The translations under genes were made by a program, and so were the position numbers. From JBEIQE01 sp040376705 (GTDB lineage Bacteria > Pseudomonadota > Alphaproteobacteria > UBA2400): a stretch of 64,000 nucleotides of DNA. The notes beneath the pieces are model-generated. The model had not been told where the DNA came from and did no database searches. It worked only from the letters and a program-made list of their open reading frames with translations. The stretch is taken from NCBI GenBank assembly GCA_040376705.1, contig JBEIQE010000001.1, forward strand, positions 124,001 through 188,000, written 5' to 3'. Below, in pieces: positions 8,195 through 15,321 of the stretch. How positions within the stretch are numbered: position 1 is the first letter of the stretch; every line of letters begins with the position of its first letter.

Positions 8195-9901
8195 TCAGAA
8201 CTTGGCACGCAGCGCAAACAGTAAGCGCGGCCCACCGTTGTTACGGTAAGTTGAATCTTCACTGCTGATAATCGGTTGCGCCAAAGTCAGCTCGGCGCTC
8301 AGGCCGTGGCTGGCCTCAAGCCGCGCCCCGATACCCAGCGAGGCACCATCGCGATTGGCATCCTGCCCGCTATCACGGTTCCAGATTGCGCCATAGTCGA
8401 CGAACAGTAATGGCTGCAGCAGGCCCAGCCGGCGCACCTCAAGCTGGCGGCTGCGTAACTCAAGCAGCAAGGAAAAGCCGCTATCGCCAGTAATTTCCGA
8501 AGGGTCATAAGCGCGGCCGATATACGAGCCACCGAACCCGAATTCCTCAGACGACAGTAAGGGGCCATTAGCCACCTGCGCATTGAGCGCGCCAAACAGC
8601 GTCAGCTCACCCGGCAGCGGCTGGTGGCGCATGAGCGAGAGTTCAAGTTTACGGAAATCAAACTGACCCGCTGCGCGTGAGAGGTCGGCATCGCCAGTAT
8701 GGCTGCCACCTAAAAAGCCCGGCAGTCCTTGTGTAAAGGTGAGCTGTGAAAGGTTGTATCCGCTCAGGAAGTCATACCAGTCGTAACGGATACCTGCGAA
8801 AACCGAGCGGATATTATCTTCAGTAAATGGGGCGCTTGCCACTTCGGTTTTACTATCCCGGTAAGTAAAGCCGCCCGAAAGCTTGAGGCTGCCCAAACGC
8901 TGGCGAATGACCTGCCAGTCAACCCGCATGCCTAGCTGCAGCGAGCGGCTGTCAATCTCGTTGCTGGTCAGTACATAGCCGGGCTCGCCTTTGGTGTAAG
9001 AGGTATCAACCGTCAGCATCAGGTCGGGCCGTCCCAGCGGCATGCTGTGCGATCCGGCCACCATGGCCAGTTCCTGCAGCTGCAGGGCGGTGCTCACCGT
9101 CAGGCTGGTCTGGTGGAACAGTGCAGGCAGGTTGGCCAGATCAACCGTGGCTGAAAGCAGATAGGGCCCTAGGTAGCGTGAGCCGCTGTTATCAAGGCTG
9201 GCAGTACCGCTAAAAGTCGGGTCCTGTTCACCTACCACCACAACATTTACAAAACCGCTGTTGTCTGGCTGTAAAACCACATGAAAACTTGTGCCCGGCA
9301 AATCGCCCAGCAAAAGCAGCTGGTTTTCGAGTTTACGGATGTTGAGCACGGGCAGCTGACGCATACCGTCCAGCACCATTGTAATCAGGTTTGTTTCAGG
9401 AAAAGGCGCTTCGAACAGCACATGCCCGATACGGCCCTCAGCTACTGCAATACGCACGCGACCATCGCTAATTTCCTGCTGCGGAATATAGGCACGGGCC
9501 AGCACAAAGCCTGCGTCGCGGTAGTAGGCGGTAATTTTATCAGCAATCGCATAAACATCGGCTAGCGCGATATCTGTGTTCAGCTTGTCCTGCCACAGGG
9601 CTGCCAGCTTTTCAGGCGCTATGGCGTTTACATCCTCAAGCGCAATCTCGGTCAGCGTAAGGCGCACATTCTCGGCACCGGGCGGGCGAGGAAGTACGGC
9701 AATTTGCGCCTCATCCGCGCTCAGCGGGGCGGGCGGAATGAGTGTGATCGAGTTACTCGGGCGCTGGGGGTAAATACGGTCGGCACTGGCTGAGGGCGGC
9801 ACCTGTGCCAAAGCCTGTAGCGGCAGCATGCACAGCAGGGCGGCGGTAAGCGACCTGAGCGCATACACATTGGGCCGCGTGGTTGAGGGGAATGTAAACA
9901 T
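8195..9901 (-). CDS. Two-partner secretion outer-membrane transporter (TpsB, ShlB/FhaC/HecB family)
   Basis: This 568-residue Omp85-superfamily transporter probably exports the adjacent adhesin. Residues 1-33 form a signal peptide (ending QALAQ). A proline-rich linker follows, then two POTRA-like domains at about 75-220 (with RAYIPQQEI and DGRVRIAVAEGRIG, typical of ShlB-type POTRA). The rest is a 16-strand-like beta barrel rich in aromatic strand ends, terminating in a C-terminal Phe as expected for BAM recognition. The start is the ATG at 9899-9901, preceded by AGGT. TpsB genes usually lie in tandem before tpsA. Here the two genes converge tail-to-tail without a gap, so they must have separate promoters. 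Confidence 0.9.
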   Translation of the reverse strand: MFTFPSTTRPNVYALRSLTAALLCMLPLQALAQVPPSASADRIYPQRPSNSITLIPPAPLSADEAQIAVLPRPPGAENVRLTLTEIALEDVNAIAPEKLAALWQDKLNTDIALADVYAIADKITAYYRDAGFVLARAYIPQQEISDGRVRIAVAEGRIGHVLFEAPFPETNLITMVLDGMRQLPVLNIRKLENQLLLLGDLPGTSFHVVLQPDNSGFVNVVVVGEQDPTFSGTASLDNSGSRYLGPYLLSATVDLANLPALFHQTSLTVSTALQLQELAMVAGSHSMPLGRPDLMLTVDTSYTKGEPGYVLTSNEIDSRSLQLGMRVDWQVIRQRLGSLKLSGGFTYRDSKTEVASAPFTEDNIRSVFAGIRYDWYDFLSGYNLSQLTFTQGLPGFLGGSHTGDADLSRAAGQFDFRKLELSLMRHQPLPGELTLFGALNAQVANGPLLSSEEFGFGGSYIGRAYDPSEITGDSGFSLLLELRSRQLEVRRLGLLQPLLFVDYGAIWNRDSGQDANRDGASLGIGARLEASHGLSAELTLAQPIISSEDSTYRNNGGPRLLFALRAKF

Positions 9902-10032
9902 GCTACCTGTGTGGGAATTCTACCAAGAGATTAATATGCGCTATGCCAGCCATGCTGATAATAGCGAATCGGCATGATTTTTCCAGCTATTGCATAAATT
10001 ATGCTAATCCTCGGGCGAATGTGAGCTTTGCC

Positions 10033-11427
10033 GTGGTTTTTGCATCACCCATCTTCCTCTTCCTGTTTCTGCCGTTGTTTCTGGCGGCCTATTTCTGCAC
10101 ACCCAAGCGCCTGCGCTCGCTGCTGATCCTGCTGGGCAGCTCGGTGTTCTATGGCTGGTGGCGGGTTGATTTTCTGGCACTGCTTTACGCGATCATCCTG
10201 TTCAGCTGGGGTATGGGCTTGGCAATCGAACGCTGGCGCAATGTCTGGCTGCTGCGCTTTGGCGTTATCGCCAACCTGCTCACGCTTGGTTATTTCAAGT
10301 ACTGGAACTTCGGGCTCGATAGCCTGCAGGCTTTCGGTATTACAGTACCGCCCGAGTGGCTGGGGGTTGTCCTGCCCATCGGTATCTCGTTCTTCGTCTT
10401 TCATGCCATCAGCTATATTGTCGATGTCTGGCGGCGCGATACCCCAGCCACGCGCAACCTGTTCGATTTTGCAGCGTTTATCACGCTCTTCCCGCATCTA
10501 ATCGCGGGACCGGTACTGCGCTATAAAGACCTTGCGTGGCAGTTTGCCAACCGCGCGCATAGCCTCACATTGTTCTCCGAAGGGGCATACCGTTTTATGG
10601 CTGGCTTTGCCATGAAAGTGCTGGTGGCCGATAGTGTGGCCCCGCTGGCGGATGCCGCGTTCGAGCTGCAGCAACCAACCATGGCCGAGGCGTGGTTGGG
10701 CGTCAGCGCTTATACCATCCAGATCTTCTTTGATTTTGCGGGCTATAGTGCCATGGCTGTTGGTTTGGCCCTCATGATGGGCTTCCGCTTCATCGAGAAT
10801 TTCAACAACCCCTATACCAGCCGTTCAATGACCGAGTTCTGGCAGCGCTGGCACATCAGCCTGTCGACTTGGCTGCGCGATTATCTCTACATTCCACTCG
10901 GTGGTAACCGTAAGGGTAGGCTGCGTACTTATATTAATCTTCTGGCCACCATGCTGCTGGGCGGCCTGTGGCATGGCGCGAACTGGACCTTCCTCATCTG
11001 GGGGGCATGGCATGGCGTCTTGCTGGTGCTTGAGCGTATGGGCCTGCGGCTGCCCGGCATATTTGGCCTTATCTACACCCTGCTGGCGATCATGATCGGC
11101 TGGGTGTTCTTCCGCTCAGCTGATTTGGCTTCGGCTGTCATTTACCTGCAAGGCATGGCTGGCCTGCATGGTTATGGCTTTAGTGCCGATATGATATGGC
11201 AGCTTAAAAAGACCGTACTGCTAGCGCTCGCCGCAGGTATGGCCATAACCGCCATGTTGCCGCTGCTTAATCGCTACCGCTTCCCGGTACAGCTCTCGAA
11301 AGACAGTGTGGCGATAGAAACACGCGCGCCTGTGTGGCTGCAGCTTGTTGTTATTATGCTGTTCGTAGCTGCTGTCTCGCGGCTGCTGGCACTTAGTTAT
11401 TCACCCTTCCTGTATTTCCAGTTTTAG
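10033..11427 (+). CDS. MBOAT-family membrane O-acyltransferase (AlgI-like)
   Basis: This polytopic MBOAT enzyme is predicted to pass acetyl groups across the inner membrane to a periplasmic acetyltransferase for polysaccharide O-acetylation. The start was set at GTG 10033 because AlgI homologues begin MVFxSPxFLFLFLP, matched exactly from there. In-frame starts at 10021 and ATG 9943 would add 4 or 30 residues. Family signatures include FYGWW near the N-terminus, LPIGISFFVFHAISY, LFPHLIAGP, RWHISLSTWLRDYLYIPLGG, and the catalytic-His segment GGLWHGANWTF. Length with this start is 464 residues, normal for AlgI. The stop is 9 bases before the AlgX-like gene, so the two form an operon. No other alginate or cellulose genes are in the window. 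Confidence 0.88.
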   Translation: MVFASPIFLFLFLPLFLAAYFCTPKRLRSLLILLGSSVFYGWWRVDFLALLYAIILFSWGMGLAIERWRNVWLLRFGVIANLLTLGYFKYWNFGLDSLQAFGITVPPEWLGVVLPIGISFFVFHAISYIVDVWRRDTPATRNLFDFAAFITLFPHLIAGPVLRYKDLAWQFANRAHSLTLFSEGAYRFMAGFAMKVLVADSVAPLADAAFELQQPTMAEAWLGVSAYTIQIFFDFAGYSAMAVGLALMMGFRFIENFNNPYTSRSMTEFWQRWHISLSTWLRDYLYIPLGGNRKGRLRTYINLLATMLLGGLWHGANWTFLIWGAWHGVLLVLERMGLRLPGIFGLIYTLLAIMIGWVFFRSADLASAVIYLQGMAGLHGYGFSADMIWQLKKTVLLALAAGMAITAMLPLLNRYRFPVQLSKDSVAIETRAPVWLQLVVIMLFVAAVSRLLALSYSPFLYFQF

Positions 11428-11436
11428 GGAGGAATT

Positions 11437-12372
11437 ATGACACTGCATAACCTCTCTGGCTTCTTCCTCATTCTGCTGCTGCTTTGTGGTGCAGGCATGA
11501 GCGCAGCCTATATGCCGCCACTCAAAAACTTTAGTGAGAAGGCGTATAACGAGGCATTACCGCTCGAGCAGCCAAGCCGCAACTTATGGGGCAGGGCCGA
11601 GTACGCGCTGTTCACCGAGGGCCGTAAAGGTGTTGTCGTGGGGGCGAATGGCGTTCTGTACTCCGCCGAGGAGTTTACCTGCCCACGTGGCTGGCAGGCT
11701 AATCTTGAGCGTAACTTCATATATATCAGCAGTATTCGTCAGCAAATGCAGGTGCAGGGTATTGAGTTGCGCATTCTCCTGGTGCCGTCCAAACTTCGCG
11801 TCTATCCGCAGTTCACGCCGCCATCCTGCCGACAGGGCCTGTATGAAGCCGGACGGATCGTAACTGGCGATCAGGTTGATTTGCTCAAGCTATCCATGGC
11901 CAGTCACGCACCAGCCTTTATGCTCACGGATACGCATTGGTCGCCTTATGGTGTTACCTTGGCGGCCGAGGCCTTGACCAAGCTCGCCCCCGGATTACCT
12001 AAACAAACCTACGAGCTGCGTCTGATGGGGCGAGGGCAGCACAAGGGCGATTTGCTCCGCTACCTGCCGGGCGTTACGATCGCAGCTGAGCCTATCTTGA
12101 GGCGCGAGGCCATAACCACCAACGCCAGCCTGCTCGATGATACAGTGCCCCCGGTTGTACTGGTTGGCACCAGCTATAGCGCCAACCGCATCTGGACGTT
12201 TGAAGACATGCTGCATTTTAAACTGCAGGCCGATGTGCTGAATATGGCGGATGAGGGCCTCGGCCCGTTTGCCGTCATGGAGAAATACCTTAACAGCGAT
12301 AGTTGGCGCGAGACTCCGCCAAAACTGATCATTTGGGAGATTCCCGAGCGATATCTCGTGCTTTCACCCTAA
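11437..12372 (+). CDS. AlgX/AlgJ-like SGNH-hydrolase-fold O-acetyltransferase
   Basis: This 311-residue protein has an N-terminal membrane anchor or signal (residues 6-24). It carries the AlgX/AlgJ catalytic signatures: TDTHW (Asp165 and His167) and GTSYS with the nucleophilic Ser near 246. The family transfers acetyl groups, supplied by an AlgI-type MBOAT protein, to an exopolysaccharide in the periplasm. The start is supported by a strong ribosome site (GGGAGGA, 6 bases upstream) and the close spacing to the MBOAT gene. It lacks the C-terminal carbohydrate-binding module of AlgX, so it resembles AlgJ/AlgV or PatB-like partners. The polymer modified cannot be told from sequence. Confidence 0.82.
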   Translation: MTLHNLSGFFLILLLLCGAGMSAAYMPPLKNFSEKAYNEALPLEQPSRNLWGRAEYALFTEGRKGVVVGANGVLYSAEEFTCPRGWQANLERNFIYISSIRQQMQVQGIELRILLVPSKLRVYPQFTPPSCRQGLYEAGRIVTGDQVDLLKLSMASHAPAFMLTDTHWSPYGVTLAAEALTKLAPGLPKQTYELRLMGRGQHKGDLLRYLPGVTIAAEPILRREAITTNASLLDDTVPPVVLVGTSYSANRIWTFEDMLHFKLQADVLNMADEGLGPFAVMEKYLNSDSWRETPPKLIIWEIPERYLVLSP

Positions 12373-12430
12373 TTGTTCTTGCAGTTAATACTTCGGTTTT
12401 CTACTTTCACTAGGCTAACCGGAGGCCAGC

Positions 12431-13492
12431 ATGACCAATCTTACTCTCGAACTCGACCAGTTCATTCGCGGCCTGCCCAAGACCGAGCTGCATCTGCACA
12501 TCGAAGGTTCGCTCGAACCCGAAATGGTGTTCAAGCTCGCCGCCAAGCATGGCGTGAAGCTGGCCTATCCGTCGGTTGAGGCGCTGCGTGAGGCCTATAA
12601 CTTCTCCGATCTTCAGTCCTTCCTCGACATCTACTACGCTGGCGCCAGCGTGCTGATTGATGAGCAGGACTTCTTCGACCTGACCTATGCCTACATGAAG
12701 CGTGCGCATGAAGATGGCGTGGTGCATGCCGAGATCATGTTCGACCCGCAGACGCATACCGAGCGCGGCGTAGCCTTCGAGACGGTTATTACAGGTATCG
12801 ATCGTGCACTCACCGAAGCGCGGATTGATTTCGGCATCACCTCAAAGCTCATCATGAGCTACCTGCGCCATTTGAGCGAAGAAGATGCATTCAAGACCTG
12901 GGAGCAGGCACAGCCGCACCTCAGCAAGATTGCCGCTGTAGGGCTCGATTCATCCGAGCGCGGCCACCCGCCCAGCAAGTTCAGCCGCGTCTTTGCTGCT
13001 GCCCGCGCTGCCGGTCTGCTCACTGTGGCTCATGCGGGTGAAGAAGGCCCGCCTGAGTATATCGTTGAAGCGCTTGATGATCTGAAGGTCGCGCGTATCG
13101 ACCATGGCGTGCGCAGCGAGGAAGATCTTGAGCTGTGCAAGCGCCTCGCCAAAATGCAGATGCCGCTTACCGTATGCCCGCTCTCAAACGTGAAGCTGCG
13201 GGTGGTAGACACAGCGGCCGACCATAACATCAAGCGCCTGCTCGATATGGGCATGTGCGTGATGGTGAATTCGGATGACCCAGCCTATTTCGGTGGCTAT
13301 ATGCAGGATAACTTCCGCGCCATTACCGAGGGCCTGAACCTTACCAAGAATGATCTGGTCAAACTGGCGCAAAACTCGGTCATGGCGTCTTTCATGGCGC
13401 CTGAGCAGAAGAGCATGTGGCTCGATAAGATCCATGACTACGCCGAAGGCCTCGGCGAGCGCGTGGATGCCGGGTTGGTTGAGAGTATTTAA
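12431..13492 (+). CDS. Adenine deaminase (adenosine deaminase-family)
   Basis: This 353-residue TIM-barrel metal hydrolase is likely a cytosolic purine-salvage enzyme converting adenine to hypoxanthine. Metal and catalytic residues are visible: HLH (21, 23), HAGEE (His201, Glu204), His225 in RIDHG, and the Asp pair in SDDP (282-283). Segments FDPQTHTERG (about 104-113) and SSERGHPPSKF are typical of the adenine-specific (Aah1/PA0148-like) branch rather than true adenosine deaminases. This is why adenine is preferred as substrate. A GGAGG site sits 6 bases before ATG 12431. The gene follows the O-acetylation pair by 58 bases and is followed after 2 bases by a small membrane protein gene. Confidence 0.88.
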   Translation: MTNLTLELDQFIRGLPKTELHLHIEGSLEPEMVFKLAAKHGVKLAYPSVEALREAYNFSDLQSFLDIYYAGASVLIDEQDFFDLTYAYMKRAHEDGVVHAEIMFDPQTHTERGVAFETVITGIDRALTEARIDFGITSKLIMSYLRHLSEEDAFKTWEQAQPHLSKIAAVGLDSSERGHPPSKFSRVFAAARAAGLLTVAHAGEEGPPEYIVEALDDLKVARIDHGVRSEEDLELCKRLAKMQMPLTVCPLSNVKLRVVDTAADHNIKRLLDMGMCVMVNSDDPAYFGGYMQDNFRAITEGLNLTKNDLVKLAQNSVMASFMAPEQKSMWLDKIHDYAEGLGERVDAGLVESI

Positions 13493-13494
13493 GT

Positions 13495-14016
13495 ATGTGG
13501 CGTGAGTTCTGGGAGCATCCGCAGCGTGCTTTTTATTGTGCCTTAGCCTTCATTCTTCTCAATCTTTTCGTCATCTTCGGCACCGGTACACAGATATGGA
13601 AAGCACAGCAGATAATTGCTGAAAGCAAGCTGGCATACGAAAAGGAAGTCGCCGATTTTCAGGCTAATGCGCAAGAGCAGCAGCGGCGCGGCGTGCCTCT
13701 AAACCAGATCAATACCGTGCTTCCCTCCTATAAGGCGCCAGTGGGTGTTTATGCAGGTAGAGGCTGGCTCGAACTGGGTATCTCTGCAGCGCTTATTCTA
13801 GCAACACTCATGAAGCGTTGGATTGTGCTGCAGTGGCTGGCACTGTCTATTTGCGGCACTTTCCTGTTTTCATTCTCGTCTTTTAGCGCTGCGCTGTTCA
13901 GCGGACAGTTTATGGAGGCGCTCGAAGCCTTTGGCCGCGTAGGTCTTAATGCTCTGTTACTGCTAGTGCTGCTCGGTTTTATGCCGTTGCCAGATTTATC
14001 CAGATACCAGAAGTAG
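13495..14016 (+). CDS. Small inner-membrane protein of unknown function
   Basis: This 173-residue protein has one N-terminal hydrophobic helix (about residues 14-32). A charged, Gln-rich extracytoplasmic-looking stretch follows (35-75), then two or three more helices (85-105, 110-135, 145-165). I do not recognise a family. It starts 2 bases after the adenine deaminase stop and is probably cotranscribed with it. There is no obvious ribosome site of its own beyond translational coupling. Confidence 0.65.
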   Translation: MWREFWEHPQRAFYCALAFILLNLFVIFGTGTQIWKAQQIIAESKLAYEKEVADFQANAQEQQRRGVPLNQINTVLPSYKAPVGVYAGRGWLELGISAALILATLMKRWIVLQWLALSICGTFLFSFSSFSAALFSGQFMEALEAFGRVGLNALLLLVLLGFMPLPDLSRYQK

Positions 14017-14027
14017 GGCGCTGCTCC

Positions 14028-14195
14028 ATGAGCGATACTGATAAAGTAACCCGCTTTGAGGTAGTAGACCATACTACGCCAAACTGCAAAGGTCGTGTTT
14101 ATACTGCCCATAATGTGAAGGTGGAGCTCTCCTATCAGGATGATGGCCAGACGCTGAAAGTGTTTGTGACAAATGCTGAGGGCAGCGCCATATAA
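14028..14195 (+). CDS. Hypothetical 55-residue protein
   Basis: This short ORF (ATG 14028, TAA 14193-14195) starts 11 bases after the membrane protein stop and looks like the last gene of the adenine deaminase operon. The product is soluble, mixed-charge and beta-strand-like (RVYTAHNVKVELSY, then QTLKVFV). Codon usage resembles its neighbours. No ribosome site better than GGGCG is seen. No family is recognised. It may be a real small gene, but evidence is positional only. Confidence 0.45.
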   Translation: MSDTDKVTRFEVVDHTTPNCKGRVYTAHNVKVELSYQDDGQTLKVFVTNAEGSAI

Positions 14196-14230
14196 GTAAC
14201 CGTCATCCCGGCTAAAGCAGGGACCCACAT
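14196..14230. repeat. Short palindromic GTCATCCC-type element
   Basis: Bases 14201-14226 contain gtcatcccggctaaagcagg followed by gaccca. The core tcccggctaaagcaggga folds into a near-perfect hairpin (TCCC/GGGA and GCT/AGC arms with one mismatch). It sits exactly in the gap between two convergent genes. Dispersed intergenic palindromes beginning GTCATCCC are common in alphaproteobacteria, including Rickettsiales. It may also act as a bidirectional terminator. Confidence 0.4.
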
Positions 14231-14235
14231 AAGTC

Positions 14236-14733
14236 TTAAGCAGCCTTCTGCATCACGCCGAGTTCGGCTTTGATTTCGCTAACCACCTTCAGCATCTGCT
14301 TGTCGATGTTCCAGAAGTCGAGGTCGGAGAGGGGGCGGATGCGGAATTCACCGCCCGCGCGGGTGCTGCGGCCAAAGCCATAGTCTTCATCGCGCTGTTT
14401 CTCTGCAGCGGCCACGTTATGCATCAAGATGCCATGCAGCACATAGTTACGGGCGTTGTTCAGGACTTCCACTTCATCAAGCATACGCGAGAGTTCTTCG
14501 CCGGGGCGGTAGGTCCGCAAGGCCTTGACCACATCACCGAGCGTGGTGATTTTCTCGAGGTGCAGGTGGGCAATCGCCTCGGCCTCATCCTTCTTGTATT
14601 TACGCCAGCCGAGTACACCCATGATGGTGTGATGCATCTGTGTATGCGCCGACCAGATCGCGCCAATTTGCGCTTCAATCGCTTTGGTGTCGGCGCCGCA
14701 GTCGGCGGCTTGCTGCCATTTTTCGGTGGTCAT
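14236..14733 (-). CDS. Uncharacterised all-helical protein with HEPN-like RxxxxH motif
   Basis: This is a 165-residue soluble, predicted all-alpha protein. The N-terminal part contains a conserved-looking HTQMHHTIMGVL segment. The C-terminal half has LNNARNYVLHGIL (about residues 91-103), which gives an Arg-Asn-xxx-His spacing like the RNase motif of HEPN domains. HEPN proteins act in toxin-antitoxin, phage-defence and RNA-processing systems. The assignment here rests only on this motif and the helical pattern. No partner nucleotidyltransferase (MNT) gene lies beside it, so a canonical HEPN-MNT toxin system is not present. Confidence 0.5.
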   Translation of the reverse strand: MTTEKWQQAADCGADTKAIEAQIGAIWSAHTQMHHTIMGVLGWRKYKKDEAEAIAHLHLEKITTLGDVVKALRTYRPGEELSRMLDEVEVLNNARNYVLHGILMHNVAAAEKQRDEDYGFGRSTRAGGEFRIRPLSDLDFWNIDKQMLKVVSEIKAELGVMQKAA

Positions 14734-14769
14734 GATTTAGCCTTGTTTTAGGGTTTGAATGAATACGAC

Positions 14770-15318
14770 TTAAGGAGCAATTCTGGGCAGGGCAATCTGG
14801 ATTTTCCAGCCCCACCAGCAGTCATCTGCATTTGGGTAGCTTACCGCAAAATCGCGTCCGCCAGAGGCAATAATACCATCGAGGCGACGGCGGATAGGCA
14901 GGCAGATGCCATTAGCTGCACCTCCGATAGAGCGCCCGCTAACCGCAATATAAAAAACAACAGGCTGTGTACCAGTGCAATTGCCCGCAGGTTCGGAAAT
15001 TTCGGTAGAGTAGACCGGCAGAATGCCGATCATCTCCTGCCATTCTGGTGAGGTTCTGAGCTGATCCCACGCCTGAGGGAACCTGTAGTGCGTATATTCG
15101 CCGCCAAGGCAAGGCGTATACTGGCCAAAAACAGCCTGCAGTTTCTGGGTAAAGCCGCTGAGTGAGGCCATGTAGCGGGATACTTTATATTGCTGGTGCA
15201 CCGTGGCCGCTGCCGCCCAGATGCCACCAATCACAAGCCCGATAATACCCAGCACAATTGCGGCTTCAACCAAGTTAAAGCCACTTAGTGAAGTGCGCTG
15301 GGGAAGAGTTCTCTGCAT
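14770..15318 (-). CDS. Type IV pilin-like / type II secretion pseudopilin-like protein
   Basis: This 182-residue protein has a class III (prepilin) signal. A short basic leader of about 13 residues precedes G|FNLVEAA, with Phe+1 and Glu+5 preserved. A hydrophobic helix (VLGIIGLVIGGIW) follows. The C-terminal globular domain has several cysteines that could form disulfides. Such proteins are cleaved and methylated by PilD and assemble into pili or pseudopili. The ATG at 15316-15318 is preferred over TTG 15319. It lies 3 bases after the thrS stop. No other pilus or type II secretion gene is nearby, so it is an orphan gene probably read through from thrS. Confidence 0.75.
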   Translation of the reverse strand: MQRTLPQRTSLSGFNLVEAAIVLGIIGLVIGGIWAAAATVHQQYKVSRYMASLSGFTQKLQAVFGQYTPCLGGEYTHYRFPQAWDQLRTSPEWQEMIGILPVYSTEISEPAGNCTGTQPVVFYIAVSGRSIGGAANGICLPIRRRLDGIIASGGRDFAVSYPNADDCWWGWKIQIALPRIAP

Positions 15319-15321
15319 CAA

